From Vibrio jasicida CAIM 1864 = LMG 25398 (GTDB lineage Bacteria; Pseudomonadota; Gammaproteobacteria; Enterobacterales; Vibrionaceae): DNA of 38,079 nucleotides. The DNA lies in contig NZ_BAOG01000161.1 of assembly GCF_000400365.1 (NCBI RefSeq), positions 1 to 38,079 on the forward strand. The letters run 5' to 3'. A program made the position numbers and the translations under genes. Position 1 is the first letter of the stretch. Every line of letters begins with the position of its first letter. Positions 25,548-33,497 of this stretch are shown here, piece by piece. The notes under the pieces were generated by a model. The model was not told the origin of the DNA and made no database searches. It saw nothing but the letters and a program-made list of their open reading frames with translations.

Positions 25548-26468
25548 TTATTCGCGACCTGAAGCGTAGGCGTAAAGCAACTCAAGTGCGACAGTTGCGC
25601 CAGCCAATGCCGTTACATCGCTGTGGTCGTAAGGAGGGGAGACTTCCACTACGTCCATACCTACGATGTTCATGCCAGCGAAACCACGAATGATCTTCAG
25701 AATTTTATCTGAGTTCAGACCGCCACAAACTGGTGTACCTGTACCCGGTGCAAACGCCGGATCCAGACAGTCGATGTCAAAAGTGACATACACAGGCTTA
25801 TCCGCAACAGTGCGACGAATCTCTGCCAGAATCTCTTCTACAGACATGTCGTTCGCTTGCATCGAGTTGATCACATTGAAGCCGTGATCTTGTTGGTCAT
25901 ATTCAGTACGAATACCAATTTGAACTGAGTTCTTCGCAGAAATCAGACCTTCTTTTGGTGCATGGTAGAACATAGTACCGTGGTCGTAAGAACTGCCGTT
26001 TGCGTATGTGTCAGTGTGCGCATCGAAGTGAATCAGTGCCATTTGACCATGGTGTTTTGCGTAAGCACGTAGGATTGGTAGCGTGATGAAGTGATCACCA
26101 CCCAAGCCTAGCATTGTCTTGCCGCTCTTTAGAATCTCACTTGTTGCCGCTTCTAGGCGGTATGTGAAATCTTCAGCATCACCACAATCGAACACAAGGT
26201 CACCTGCGTCGATCACTTTCAATTTATCAAATACGTTGAAGTCCCAAGGGAACTTCTTGCCTTCCCAAGCAAGGTTTACTGACGCACGACGGATCGCATC
26301 TGGACCCATACGCGCACCAGGACGACCAGAAGTCGCCATGTCCAGAGGAACCCCTAGCACTACAACGTCTGCGTCTGCCGATACTGGATTTTTGATGTAC
26401 GGTCGACGTAGAAACGACATAGAGTTGGAGTAAAGCGAATAATCGGTTTTCGTAAACAAATCATTCAT
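25548..26468 (-). CDS. speB: Agmatinase
   Basis: The enzyme hydrolyses agmatine to putrescine and urea, the second step of the arginine decarboxylase route. The 306-residue cytosolic protein has the complete ureohydrolase manganese site: His126 (GGDHF), Asp149, His151 and Asp153 (HFDAHTD), Asp231 and Asp233 (FDIDCLDPAFAPGTGTP). It begins one base after the speA stop (TGA-T-ATG), so the two genes form an operon with speA first. Confidence 0.96.
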   Translation of the reverse strand: MNDLFTKTDYSLYSNSMSFLRRPYIKNPVSADADVVVLGVPLDMATSGRPGARMGPDAIRRASVNLAWEGKKFPWDFNVFDKLKVIDAGDLVFDCGDAEDFTYRLEAATSEILKSGKTMLGLGGDHFITLPILRAYAKHHGQMALIHFDAHTDTYANGSSYDHGTMFYHAPKEGLISAKNSVQIGIRTEYDQQDHGFNVINSMQANDMSVEEILAEIRRTVADKPVYVTFDIDCLDPAFAPGTGTPVCGGLNSDKILKIIRGFAGMNIVGMDVVEVSPPYDHSDVTALAGATVALELLYAYASGRE

Positions 26469-26469
26469 A

Positions 26470-28392
26470 TCAGAAGTCCTCTAAATAGGTGTAGCCTGCC
26501 AAACCTTGTTCTAGTTCAGCTAGGATTTGTTCTTGTTCACTGGCTTCAACACGTGCTGAAACCAATTGTTTGTAATTGTCACGAATCGCATCTACGTCGA
26601 TGTGAACGTAGCGCATCATGTCTTCTACGCTATCACCTTCGTTGATGTAGCTGATCTCAAATTGACCTTCTTCATCAACATTGACTACTGCACTGTGGGT
26701 ATCACCAAATAGGTTGTGCATGTCACCAAGGATCTCTTGGTATGCGCCTACTAGGAAGAAGCCCATTAGGTACGGTTTGTCGTTGCTCCATGCTGGTACT
26801 GGTAGCGTGCTCTCAATGCCTTGGCCATCAACGTAGTGGTCAATTACGCCATCGGAGTCACAAGTGATGTCCAACATCACCGCACGACGCTCTTCTACAT
26901 CACCGAGACCAGAAAGCGGCAGAACAGGGAAGACCTGATCAATACCCCATGCATCTGGCAGGGATTGGAAAAGAGAGAAGTTCACGAAGAACTTGTCTGC
27001 AAGACGTTCGCTCAACTCATCCAAAATAGGACGGTGGAAACGGTTCTTAGTACTCATTTGACGACTTAGCTCGAAGTAAATGCGTAGTGACAGTTGCTCT
27101 GCCCACGCACGTTGTTCAAGGTTTAGTACGCCAGTCGCGAATTGTGAGTGAACCTCTACCAAATCGCTTTGGGTATCGTTGTAAATTTCAATTAATGCAC
27201 GCGCATCCGTACCATCTTGCAGGTTCTCCCAGTTTCGCCACATGTTTTGTAGCAAGAATGGAGCGTCTGCAGCTGGCTCGAACACTTCTTCCGGTTGGTA
27301 TGTTTCAGTACCAATGACGTTAGAGATAAGTACAGCGTGGTGTGCAGTTAAAGAGCGCCCCGATTCAGAGATAATCACTGGCATCGGTTGTTCGTACTGC
27401 TGACACACATCACCGACGGTATTTACGATGTTGCGCGCATATTCTGCAAGGCCGTAGTTCATCGAGTTCGAAGATTGGCTACGTGTGCCGTCGTAGTCTA
27501 CTGCTAAACCGCCGCCAACATCGAAGTAATCAATGTTTGCACCCATGGCACGTAATTCACAATAGAAACGTGCTGATTCGTTTACACCATTACGCACGTC
27601 ACGGATGTTCGCCATCTGTGAGCCAAGGTGGAAGTGAACCAATTGCATGGTGTCCAGTTTGTCTTCGCGTTTTAGGCGATCAATCACGCTCAATACTTGA
27701 GACGCCGATAGGCCGAACTTCGATTTCTCACCGCCGCTTGCTTGCCATTTACCCGCACCTTGAGATGCAAGGCGGATACGCAAGCCAAGACGTGGTGTTA
27801 CGCCCAAGCTTTTTGCTTCTTCAAGTACTAGATCAAGCTCAGATAGCTTCTCTAGTACGATAAATACTTTGTGACCTAGCTTTTCACCGATCAGTGCAAG
27901 ACGCACGTATTCACGGTCTTTATAGCCATTACACACGATCACGGAGCTGCCTTGTTGAGCTAGTGCAAGTACTGCCAATAGCTCTGGCTTACTGCCTGCT
28001 TCAAGACCCAGCTGTTTATTTTCTAGCTGTGCTTGGCTTGCTAAGATCTCATCAACCACTTCGCGCTGTTGGTTTACTTTAATTGGGTACACCAACAGGT
28101 ATTTGTTTGGATATTGGTATTCTTCAATTGCTTGGTTGAAAGCTTGGCAAATGCCATGCACGCGTTGGTGTACGATTTGTGGGAAGCGCACTAACACAGG
28201 CAGATTAAACTGCTTAGCTTCTAGTTCATTTACAATCGCACTGAAAGGGATTTGGTGTGCACGGTCACTACGAGGAGATACGTATACCTCGCCTTGGTCA
28301 TCAATTCCGTAGAAGCCTTGGCTCCAGTAGTGAACGTTGTAGTCCGCGCGGATGCGGTCTAATTTAGTTGCTTTTTCCAACTCGATTCTCAC
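26470..28392 (-). CDS. speA: Biosynthetic arginine decarboxylase
   Basis: This PLP enzyme converts arginine to agmatine for putrescine synthesis. The 640-residue fold type III protein has PLP-binding Lys105 in VYPIKVNQQ, the HFHLGSQ substrate/PLP segment, DVGGGLAVDYDG with the glycine-rich phosphate loop, and the C-terminal PVLPLSGLGD and DITCDSDG regions typical of SpeA. The length equals that of E. coli SpeA. The 288-bp upstream region is shared with the divergent MBL-fold gene and probably holds the speA promoter, not assigned here. Confidence 0.97.
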   Translation of the reverse strand: MRIELEKATKLDRIRADYNVHYWSQGFYGIDDQGEVYVSPRSDRAHQIPFSAIVNELEAKQFNLPVLVRFPQIVHQRVHGICQAFNQAIEEYQYPNKYLLVYPIKVNQQREVVDEILASQAQLENKQLGLEAGSKPELLAVLALAQQGSSVIVCNGYKDREYVRLALIGEKLGHKVFIVLEKLSELDLVLEEAKSLGVTPRLGLRIRLASQGAGKWQASGGEKSKFGLSASQVLSVIDRLKREDKLDTMQLVHFHLGSQMANIRDVRNGVNESARFYCELRAMGANIDYFDVGGGLAVDYDGTRSQSSNSMNYGLAEYARNIVNTVGDVCQQYEQPMPVIISESGRSLTAHHAVLISNVIGTETYQPEEVFEPAADAPFLLQNMWRNWENLQDGTDARALIEIYNDTQSDLVEVHSQFATGVLNLEQRAWAEQLSLRIYFELSRQMSTKNRFHRPILDELSERLADKFFVNFSLFQSLPDAWGIDQVFPVLPLSGLGDVEERRAVMLDITCDSDGVIDHYVDGQGIESTLPVPAWSNDKPYLMGFFLVGAYQEILGDMHNLFGDTHSAVVNVDEEGQFEISYINEGDSVEDMMRYVHIDVDAIRDNYKQLVSARVEASEQEQILAELEQGLAGYTYLEDF

Positions 28393-28582
28393 AAAAATGT
28401 ATTTAAGCCCTCATTGGAAATAGAGGAGAAAATACAAAAAAGCAAATCATGAGGCGCTAACCTCATACCCTGACACGAACTCCGTGTGCGCGCATTAACG
28501 GATAAAACCCAACCAGAGTCTAATGATTAAAATTTGTGCTTTCGATTAACAACTGTTGTTGATGGTTGGTGTAAACATTTAT

Positions 28583-28623
28583 TTAACAGGCTGTCCATTC
28601 TGCTGTTATAGTTGGTCTGACCA
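28583..28623 (+). promoter_or_regulatory. Promoter with FadR-like operator, MBL-fold gene
   Basis: The -35 TTAACA (28583-28588), 18-bp spacer and extended -10 TGTTATAGT (TATAGT 28607-28612) are followed at once by the palindrome TGGTCTGACCA (28613-28623). That core matches the FadR operator pattern TGGTCnGACCA. Bound here, a FadR-type regulator would block the transcription start. Confidence 0.6.
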
Positions 28624-28680
28624 GTAAGGATTTGGTCGACAAAAAATAAGAACAAAGACTCAACAAAACAAGGACATGTT

Positions 28681-29466
28681 TTGCAGCTGCACAGAATTCA
28701 GGGATACATCCAAACCATGTATCTCGCCGAGTATCCAGACAAATTGATGCTGCTTGATGGCGCAAGTCGAGCGGATATTCCTCACCTCAAAGATTTTATC
28801 GAGCATCAGCTCAATCGCCCATTCACAGACCTAAAGTTGGTCGTCGTTACCCACATGCACCCAGACCATGCTGGTGCGGCGCACAAGCTAAGAGATTTGA
28901 CGGGCTGCAAGCTATTGGCAGCCAAACGAGACACACATTGGTATGGCGGTTTTGATGGTTGGCTAATGCATCTTACGGATTTGATTTTGGCACGTTGGAT
29001 GGCGAACCGAATGCGCAAACCCAAGCGCAACTTATGGTATTCGCGAAAACTAAGGCCGGATATTGAGCTGGTGGATGGAGAGGTGATTCCCGGTTTTGCT
29101 GATTGGCAGATATTGGAAACTCCGGGGCATACCGACAGGGATTTATCGGTTTATCATGCCGAACAGAGTGTGTTGTACGTAGCGGATTTAATGGTGCAGG
29201 TAAAAAGCCATTTGATCGCGCCATTTCCTATCTTTCATCCCAACCAATATCGCAGTTCGTTAAAGCGCGTTTTTGAGATGAAACCAAGCTGTTTATTGGC
29301 AGCACATGGGGGAGAGGTTGAGTTTGATGAAGACGCGTATCAACACATCATCAATACTGCTCCGGTTAGACCCATTACGCATTGGCGAGTAACGAAGATA
29401 AAACTGAAAGGATTAATGCGTTCTGTTCTGAAAAGGAAGAACGATAGACAGGAGAAGGGCAGCTAG
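28681..29466 (+). CDS. MBL-fold metallo-hydrolase
   Basis: The 261-residue cytosolic protein of the metallo-beta-lactamase superfamily has zinc ligands in order: THMHPDHAG (H-x-H-x-D-H), His in ETPGHTDRD, Asp in VADLMV, and His in LAAHGGE. The start is TTG at 28681 with AAGGA at 28670-28674; the nearby ATG at 28676 is out of frame. A basic C-terminus (KLKGLMRSVLKRKND) extends past the domain. The substrate is unknown. A FadR-like operator in its promoter suggests a link to fatty-acid metabolism, for example thioester or lactone hydrolysis, which is only inference. Confidence 0.85.
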   Translation: MQLHRIQGYIQTMYLAEYPDKLMLLDGASRADIPHLKDFIEHQLNRPFTDLKLVVVTHMHPDHAGAAHKLRDLTGCKLLAAKRDTHWYGGFDGWLMHLTDLILARWMANRMRKPKRNLWYSRKLRPDIELVDGEVIPGFADWQILETPGHTDRDLSVYHAEQSVLYVADLMVQVKSHLIAPFPIFHPNQYRSSLKRVFEMKPSCLLAAHGGEVEFDEDAYQHIINTAPVRPITHWRVTKIKLKGLMRSVLKRKNDRQEKGS

Positions 29467-29482
29467 AAAATCAGAGAAGAGC

Positions 29483-29513
29483 CAGATGAGCGACCACGGA
29501 GTTCGCTCATCTG
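29483..29513. other. Strong hairpin between convergent MBL and retropepsin-like genes
   Basis: An 11-bp perfect stem CAGATGAGCGA (29483-29493) / TCGCTCATCTG (29503-29513) lies in the 59-bp gap between convergent genes. There is no T run, so it is not a canonical terminator; it may protect 3' ends or serve as a Rho-linked stop. Confidence 0.6.
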
Positions 29514-29525
29514 AAGCTACGGGGA

Positions 29526-29954
29526 TTATGGAGCCAATAAGTGAGATTGGCTCGGGTCTACCAGAACTTTGTCTGCCATACCCTGACGACCTAACAACAT
29601 CATGTAAGTCATCTTTTCACGGTTAGTTAGCGTGATGTCGATTGGCCACTCTTGGTCGCCCATGCGTAGCATCGTTGTGATCACGCAGCGGTGTTCGAAA
29701 GTACCGTTTGATGATTTCACTTTGCGGTTCGCCTTCAGTGGAGCTTTACAGCGAACGACTTGCTCTAAGTGGTAAACATCTGGGTGTAGATCGAACTCTA
29801 CGTATGACTGACCGTCTTGTTCAGTGCACTCTAGGTTATCTACGTGCAGAGAAGAAGTCTGTGCGCCTGTATCAATACGCGCTTCAAGGTGAGTAATCCC
29901 TAACTCAGGTAAGCAAATTGCTTCGGCGTTCCCAATGATCATTTTCTGATTCAT
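29526..29954 (-). CDS. RimK-associated retropepsin-like protease (RimB/Zn_protease family)
   Basis: The 142-residue protein belongs to the family annotated as 'ATP-dependent zinc protease', which in fact looks like a retropepsin-type aspartic protease: the D-T-G motif lies in ARIDTGAQTSSLH, and the ILGRQ-like MMLLGRQGM flap/end motif near the C-terminus is intact. Family members are encoded with rimK; the Pseudomonas RimB protein works with RimK in S6 glutamylation (from memory). Direct proteolysis of poly-Glu tails is plausible but not shown. It lies 61 bp downstream of rimK with a hairpin in between. Confidence 0.82.
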   Translation of the reverse strand: MNQKMIIGNAEAICLPELGITHLEARIDTGAQTSSLHVDNLECTEQDGQSYVEFDLHPDVYHLEQVVRCKAPLKANRKVKSSNGTFEHRCVITTMLRMGDQEWPIDITLTNREKMTYMMLLGRQGMADKVLVDPSQSHLLAP

Positions 29955-29976
29955 AGTGTCATCCTAGCGATGAGTC

Positions 29977-30002
29977 AAAAGAGAGCCCTTTATCAGGCTC
30001 TC
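29977..30002 (-). terminator. Weak terminator/attenuator between rimK and the protease gene
   Basis: The stem GAGAGCC (29981-29987) / GGCTCTC (29996-30002) with an 8-nt loop is followed on the minus strand by TTTTG. It may lower expression of the downstream protease relative to rimK. Confidence 0.6.
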
Positions 30003-30015
30003 ACTCAAACAATTA

Positions 30016-30921
30016 TCAGCCTTTACCGCGAGTACGGTTAGCGTTTGGTTTTGCGTTCTTCTCGATGAAGTCGAAGATCATGCCTGCAACGTCTTTCTCA
30101 GTTGCTGATTCGATACCTTCAAGGCCTGGAGAAGAGTTCACTTCCATTACCACTGGGCCGTTCTTCGATTGAAGAATATCGACACCACATAGGTTTAGAC
30201 CCATCACTTTCGCTGCGTTGATTGCTGTTGCACGCTCTTCTTTGCTTAGTTTAACAAGCTGAGCAGAACCACCACGGTGAAGGTTAGAGCGGAACTCGCC
30301 TTCTTTTGCTTGGCGTTTCATTGCTGCGATAACTTTGTTACCCACTACGAAACAACGGATGTCTGCGCCGTTTGCTTCTTCAATGAACTCTTGCACCATG
30401 ATGTTTGCTTTTAGGCCCATGAATGCTTCGATCACGCTTTCTGCTGCTTTTGTTGTTTCAGCAAGAACAACACCGATACCTTGAGTACCTTCAAGTAGCT
30501 TGATAACCAATGGTGCGCCGCCAACGTTTTTGATCACGTCCTGAATGTTGTCAGGGTGGTGAGCAAAACCTGTGCGAGGTAGACCAATGCCTTTACGTGA
30601 TAGCAGTTGCATAGAGCGTAGCTTGTCACGAGAACGGCTGATTGCTACTGACTCGTTCACACAGAATGTGCCCATCATTTCAAACTGACGTACAACCGCT
30701 GTACCGTAGAAAGTGATAGATGCACCGATGCGTGGAATGACCGCGTCGTACTTTGGCAATTCTTCACCCATGTAACGGATCTTAGGGTTGTTACTCGTAA
30801 TATCCATATAACAGTGCAGAGTATCGATAACATCAACTTGATGTCCGCGCTCTTCACCCGCCTGCTTTAGGCGCATGGTTGAATATAGATTCTCATTACG
30901 AGAAAGAATAGCAATACGCAT
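30016..30921 (-). CDS. rimK: Ribosomal protein S6--L-glutamate ligase
   Basis: This 301-residue ATP-grasp enzyme adds glutamates to the C-terminus of ribosomal protein S6. It matches E. coli RimK (300 aa): SRNENLYSTMRLKQAGEERGH at the N-terminus, KLLEGTQGIGVVLAETTKAAESV in the ATP-grasp domain, QEFIEEANGADIRCFVVG and VVMEVNSSPGLEGIE (metal-binding Glu/Asn). The C-terminal NANRTRGKG tail is basic. The hairpin and 61-bp gap suggest partial coupling to the downstream protease gene. Confidence 0.96.
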   Translation of the reverse strand: MRIAILSRNENLYSTMRLKQAGEERGHQVDVIDTLHCYMDITSNNPKIRYMGEELPKYDAVIPRIGASITFYGTAVVRQFEMMGTFCVNESVAISRSRDKLRSMQLLSRKGIGLPRTGFAHHPDNIQDVIKNVGGAPLVIKLLEGTQGIGVVLAETTKAAESVIEAFMGLKANIMVQEFIEEANGADIRCFVVGNKVIAAMKRQAKEGEFRSNLHRGGSAQLVKLSKEERATAINAAKVMGLNLCGVDILQSKNGPVVMEVNSSPGLEGIESATEKDVAGMIFDFIEKNAKPNANRTRGKG

Positions 30922-31244
30922 GGCAATTCCTTAGTAAGTCAGTACCAAATTAAAAATGTAAGTATAGAGTATAGTGAGTGGGTGTAATTGATGTGACAGA
31001 ATCCACTCTCTTCAGCGACTTAGAATTGTGGTTGGACAACCACGTCGTCAGAGGTGCGAACCTTAGGGCGTTTTCTCAGTAGATGAAAACGAAAAAATAT
31101 CGTCGATACGACAAAAATAATTTATCGAACTCTCACGCCTTGCTGCATGCGACTGTCAAGGGAATGAAAAAGAAAAATGAGTCAAAATTTCATCAATTTA
31201 CTATGGCACAAATCACAAAAAAGCGGCCATCCAGCCGCTTTTTG
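30922..31244. other. Intergenic region between rimK and the TetR gene
   Basis: This 323-bp stretch contains the rimK upstream region. An inverted repeat GTGGTT-GGAC-AACCAC lies at 31028-31043. The TetR-gene terminator is at 31218-31243. No convincing ORF or RNA was seen. Confidence 0.6.
31218..31243 (-). terminator. Bidirectional terminator 3' of the TetR gene
   Basis: The stem AAAAAGCGGC (31218-31227) / GCCGCTTTTT (31234-31243) with a 6-nt loop abuts the stop codon of the minus-strand TetR gene. Confidence 0.9.
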
Positions 31245-31859
31245 TTATTGAACTAAGTAATGACTTAAGAAGAGTTCAGCCGTTTGGGTGGCTAAAACCC
31301 TAGATTCTTCCAAGGTTAGCGAAGCTCGCATCCCCATCAATTGTGGCCAGAATGCGCTGCCTTTAATTAAGTTGTGCAATTGAATGCTTGCCATGTCCAC
31401 ATCATCAACCTTCAATGTGTTTTTCTCTGATTGTTGAGTGAGCCAACGGTACAAGGCCGTTTCTTGCTTCGACATGTGTTCCGCTTGTCCTTTGAGATCT
31501 TCCGGCTTAAACAAGAAATGTCCGAAAGCCACTTTCGCCAGTTCAATATAATCAGGTGCGGTTACCACGATAATTTCGCTGTACAACAATTCGACCAGTT
31601 GATCTTTGAGAGGGAGTGTTGGTAAACGTTCAATATCGCTATCCATCATTGAAGAACGCCATAGTTCCGTTAGTAACTCTGTCACGATCGCTTCTTTAGA
31701 AGGGAAGTGGTTGTAGACCGTGCGCTTAGAGACTTGCGCGATAGCAGAGAGCTTATCCATACTGGTGTTTTGCACCCCAAACTCTTGGAACGCTTGCTTT
31801 GCTGCGCACAGGATGGCTTCTCTTTTGGTCTCACTGCGACCTTTTCTTTTTACATTCAT
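31245..31859 (-). CDS. TetR/AcrR family transcriptional regulator
   Basis: The protein has 204 residues with an N-terminal TetR helix-turn-helix (about 10-56): REAILCAAKQAFQEFGVQNTSMDKLSAIAQVSKRTVYNHFPSKEAIV. The remainder is the all-helical ligand domain. It is divergent from an MBL-fold lipoprotein gene, and the 116-bp gap holds three half-sites that fit a TetR operator, so repression of both genes is likely. The inducer is unknown. Confidence 0.92.
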   Translation of the reverse strand: MNVKRKGRSETKREAILCAAKQAFQEFGVQNTSMDKLSAIAQVSKRTVYNHFPSKEAIVTELLTELWRSSMMDSDIERLPTLPLKDQLVELLYSEIIVVTAPDYIELAKVAFGHFLFKPEDLKGQAEHMSKQETALYRWLTQQSEKNTLKVDDVDMASIQLHNLIKGSAFWPQLMGMRASLTLEESRVLATQTAELFLSHYLVQ

Positions 31860-31908
31860 AAACTTGCCGAGTTAAGAAGATCATTTCTGGATCTATTTTA
31901 CACTAAGT

Positions 31909-31954
31909 AGTTTACTTTTGATAATTAGAATGTAAACTGCACCGTGTAGTTTAC
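31909..31954. promoter_or_regulatory. Triple half-site operator between TetR and MBL lipoprotein genes
   Basis: AGTTTAC occurs at 31909-31915 and 31948-31954, and its inverse GTAAACT at 31932-31938. The last two form a 23-bp near-perfect palindrome (31932-31954, arms GTAAACTGCAC and GTGTAGTTTAC, centre C). The placement is what a local TetR regulator would need. Confidence 0.65.
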
Positions 31955-31975
31955 TTTTGTTCGGGTTAACTTTTT

Positions 31976-33028
31976 ATGAAAAAAACTTTGCTAGCCACAG
32001 TAGGAGCGTTCGCGATGGGTACATCAATGATTTCTTGTTCTAATGTTGATACTGAAAAAGCGCCAACATACCCGGACAAATTTGCAAACACAGAGTTGGA
32101 ATACAAAAGCAGCTTGGGTGACATGTTCGGCATCATGAAAGCCTACTTTACGACTGAGCGCCTCAATCCAACGCCAACAATTGAAATTCCGGTTCATGCC
32201 ATGACTGCGAATCAACTGTTAGAAGAGCAAGATGACGTTATCTACCGTTTAGGTCATTCAAGCGTGTTAATGAAGCTCGATGGCAAACTGGTGATGACTG
32301 ACCCTGTATTCAGTGATCGCGCGTCTCCTGTGCAATGGGCAGGGCCAAAACGTTTTCACCAAACACCAATTACGCTAGAAGATTTACCAAGCATCGATGT
32401 GGTGGTGATCAGCCATGACCATTACGATCACCTAGATAAAGCTTCTATTAAAGTGCTAGGCGATAAAGTGGGCACTTTCTTGGTGCCGTTAAAAGTCGGT
32501 CAATTGCTGGTGAACTGGGGTGTGCCTAAGGAGAAAGTGATCGAGCTAGATTGGTGGGAGTCACATTCTGTCGACGGTATTGAATATACACTGACTCCGA
32601 CTCAGCATTTCTCCGGTCGAGGTTTGACAGACCGCGATACGACACTGTGGGGCAGTTGGGTTATTAATGCACAGCAACACAAAGTGTTCTTCAGTGGTGA
32701 CTCTGGTTACTTCAATGGCTTTAAAGAGATTGGCGAAAAGTACGGTCCGTTTGATTTCACTATGATTGAAACCGGCGCATACAATGAACTTTGGTCAGAC
32801 ATTCACATGTTCCCTGAGCAAAGTGTTCAAGCACACATTGATGTGCAGGGTAAAGTGATGATGCCGATTCACAACAGTACGTTTGATCTGTCGATGCACG
32901 ATTGGAATGAACCGATGCAACGCGCGTTAGACATTAGTGAAGAGCGCGGTGTAACGTTAGTGAGCCCTGAGATTGGTCAACGCTTGGCGATTGCGGAGCC
33001 TCAGCCTGCTAAGACATGGTGGCAATAA
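31976..33028 (+). CDS. MBL-fold (UlaG/RomA/NAPE-PLD-like) predicted lipoprotein
   Basis: The product has 350 residues. The N-terminus MKKTLLATVGAFAMGTSMISC is a likely lipoprotein signal with Cys21 as acylation site. The MBL domain shows LGHSSVLMKLDGKLVMTDPVFSDRASPVQWAGPKRFH, ISHDHYDHLD (H-x-H-x-D-H), FSGDSGYF and PIHNSTFD ligands. Relatives include RomA-type proteins and NAPE-hydrolysing phospholipase D. A periplasmic or outer-membrane-facing lipid hydrolase is plausible, not shown. It is divergent from a TetR gene with a shared operator. Confidence 0.86.
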   Translation: MKKTLLATVGAFAMGTSMISCSNVDTEKAPTYPDKFANTELEYKSSLGDMFGIMKAYFTTERLNPTPTIEIPVHAMTANQLLEEQDDVIYRLGHSSVLMKLDGKLVMTDPVFSDRASPVQWAGPKRFHQTPITLEDLPSIDVVVISHDHYDHLDKASIKVLGDKVGTFLVPLKVGQLLVNWGVPKEKVIELDWWESHSVDGIEYTLTPTQHFSGRGLTDRDTTLWGSWVINAQQHKVFFSGDSGYFNGFKEIGEKYGPFDFTMIETGAYNELWSDIHMFPEQSVQAHIDVQGKVMMPIHNSTFDLSMHDWNEPMQRALDISEERGVTLVSPEIGQRLAIAEPQPAKTWWQ

Positions 33029-33077
33029 TTGCTGGGCTAAACAGCCAAACACCAGAATAGTTAAGTCACTTATTAGT

Positions 33078-33130
33078 AGTTACTTGGTATTAGTTACTTG
33101 GTATTAGTTACTTGGTATTAGTTACGTGGT
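33078..33130. repeat. 14-bp tandem repeat, about 3.7 copies
   Basis: The unit AGTTACTTGGTATT is repeated exactly at 33078-33091, 33092-33105 and 33106-33119, with a partial copy AGTTACGTGGT at 33120-33130. It ends 23 bp before the ATG of the YfeK-like gene. Confidence 0.95.
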
Positions 33131-33152
33131 CAGGGATAAGGATAAAGATGCA

Positions 33153-33497
33153 ATGAAAGCAAAGTGGACACTGTTACTTACATTAAGCATTCTGCCTATC
33201 TTTACACTAGCAGGGGTAGAGCAAGATGTCTCGACGTTGATAAAGCGAGTTGAGCAATCCTCTTGCACCTTTATCCGCAACGGCAAGGCGTACACTAATC
33301 AAGAAGCGGCAGAACACATGCGCAATAAATGGGATTACGCCAAAGATGACGTTGATTCCGTGGATTTGTTTATAAAAGAGGTCGCGTCAAAGAGCTGGTT
33401 ATCTGGCAAACCCTATTGGGTGGATTGCCAAGACAAACGCATTACCAGCGAAGAGTGGCTAACTTCATTGATGAGCTCCACCAATCACATCCAATAA
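33153..33497 (+). CDS. DUF5329 (YfeK-like) exported protein
   Basis: This is a 114-residue protein with a signal peptide (MKAKWTLLLTLSILPIFTLA). The mature part matches E. coli YfeK in CTFIRNGKAYTNQEAAEHMRNKW, a DLFIKEVASKSWLSGKPYWVD stretch and the conserved Cys pair region (SSCTF, WVDCQDK). Its function is unknown. The ATG at 33153 has AAGGA upstream; a GTG at 33126 would lie inside the tandem repeat. Its 3' end overlaps the convergent LysR gene by 33 bp. Confidence 0.8.
   Translation: MKAKWTLLLTLSILPIFTLAGVEQDVSTLIKRVEQSSCTFIRNGKAYTNQEAAEHMRNKWDYAKDDVDSVDLFIKEVASKSWLSGKPYWVDCQDKRITSEEWLTSLMSSTNHIQ

Noticed and set aside
26119..28312. Several ORFs of 62-126 codons on the plus strand opposite speB and speA
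   Set aside because: They mirror the codon pattern of the conserved genes and contain no recognisable domain.
33078..33130. CRISPR array
   Set aside because: The 14-bp units are contiguous without spacers, so it is a simple tandem repeat.
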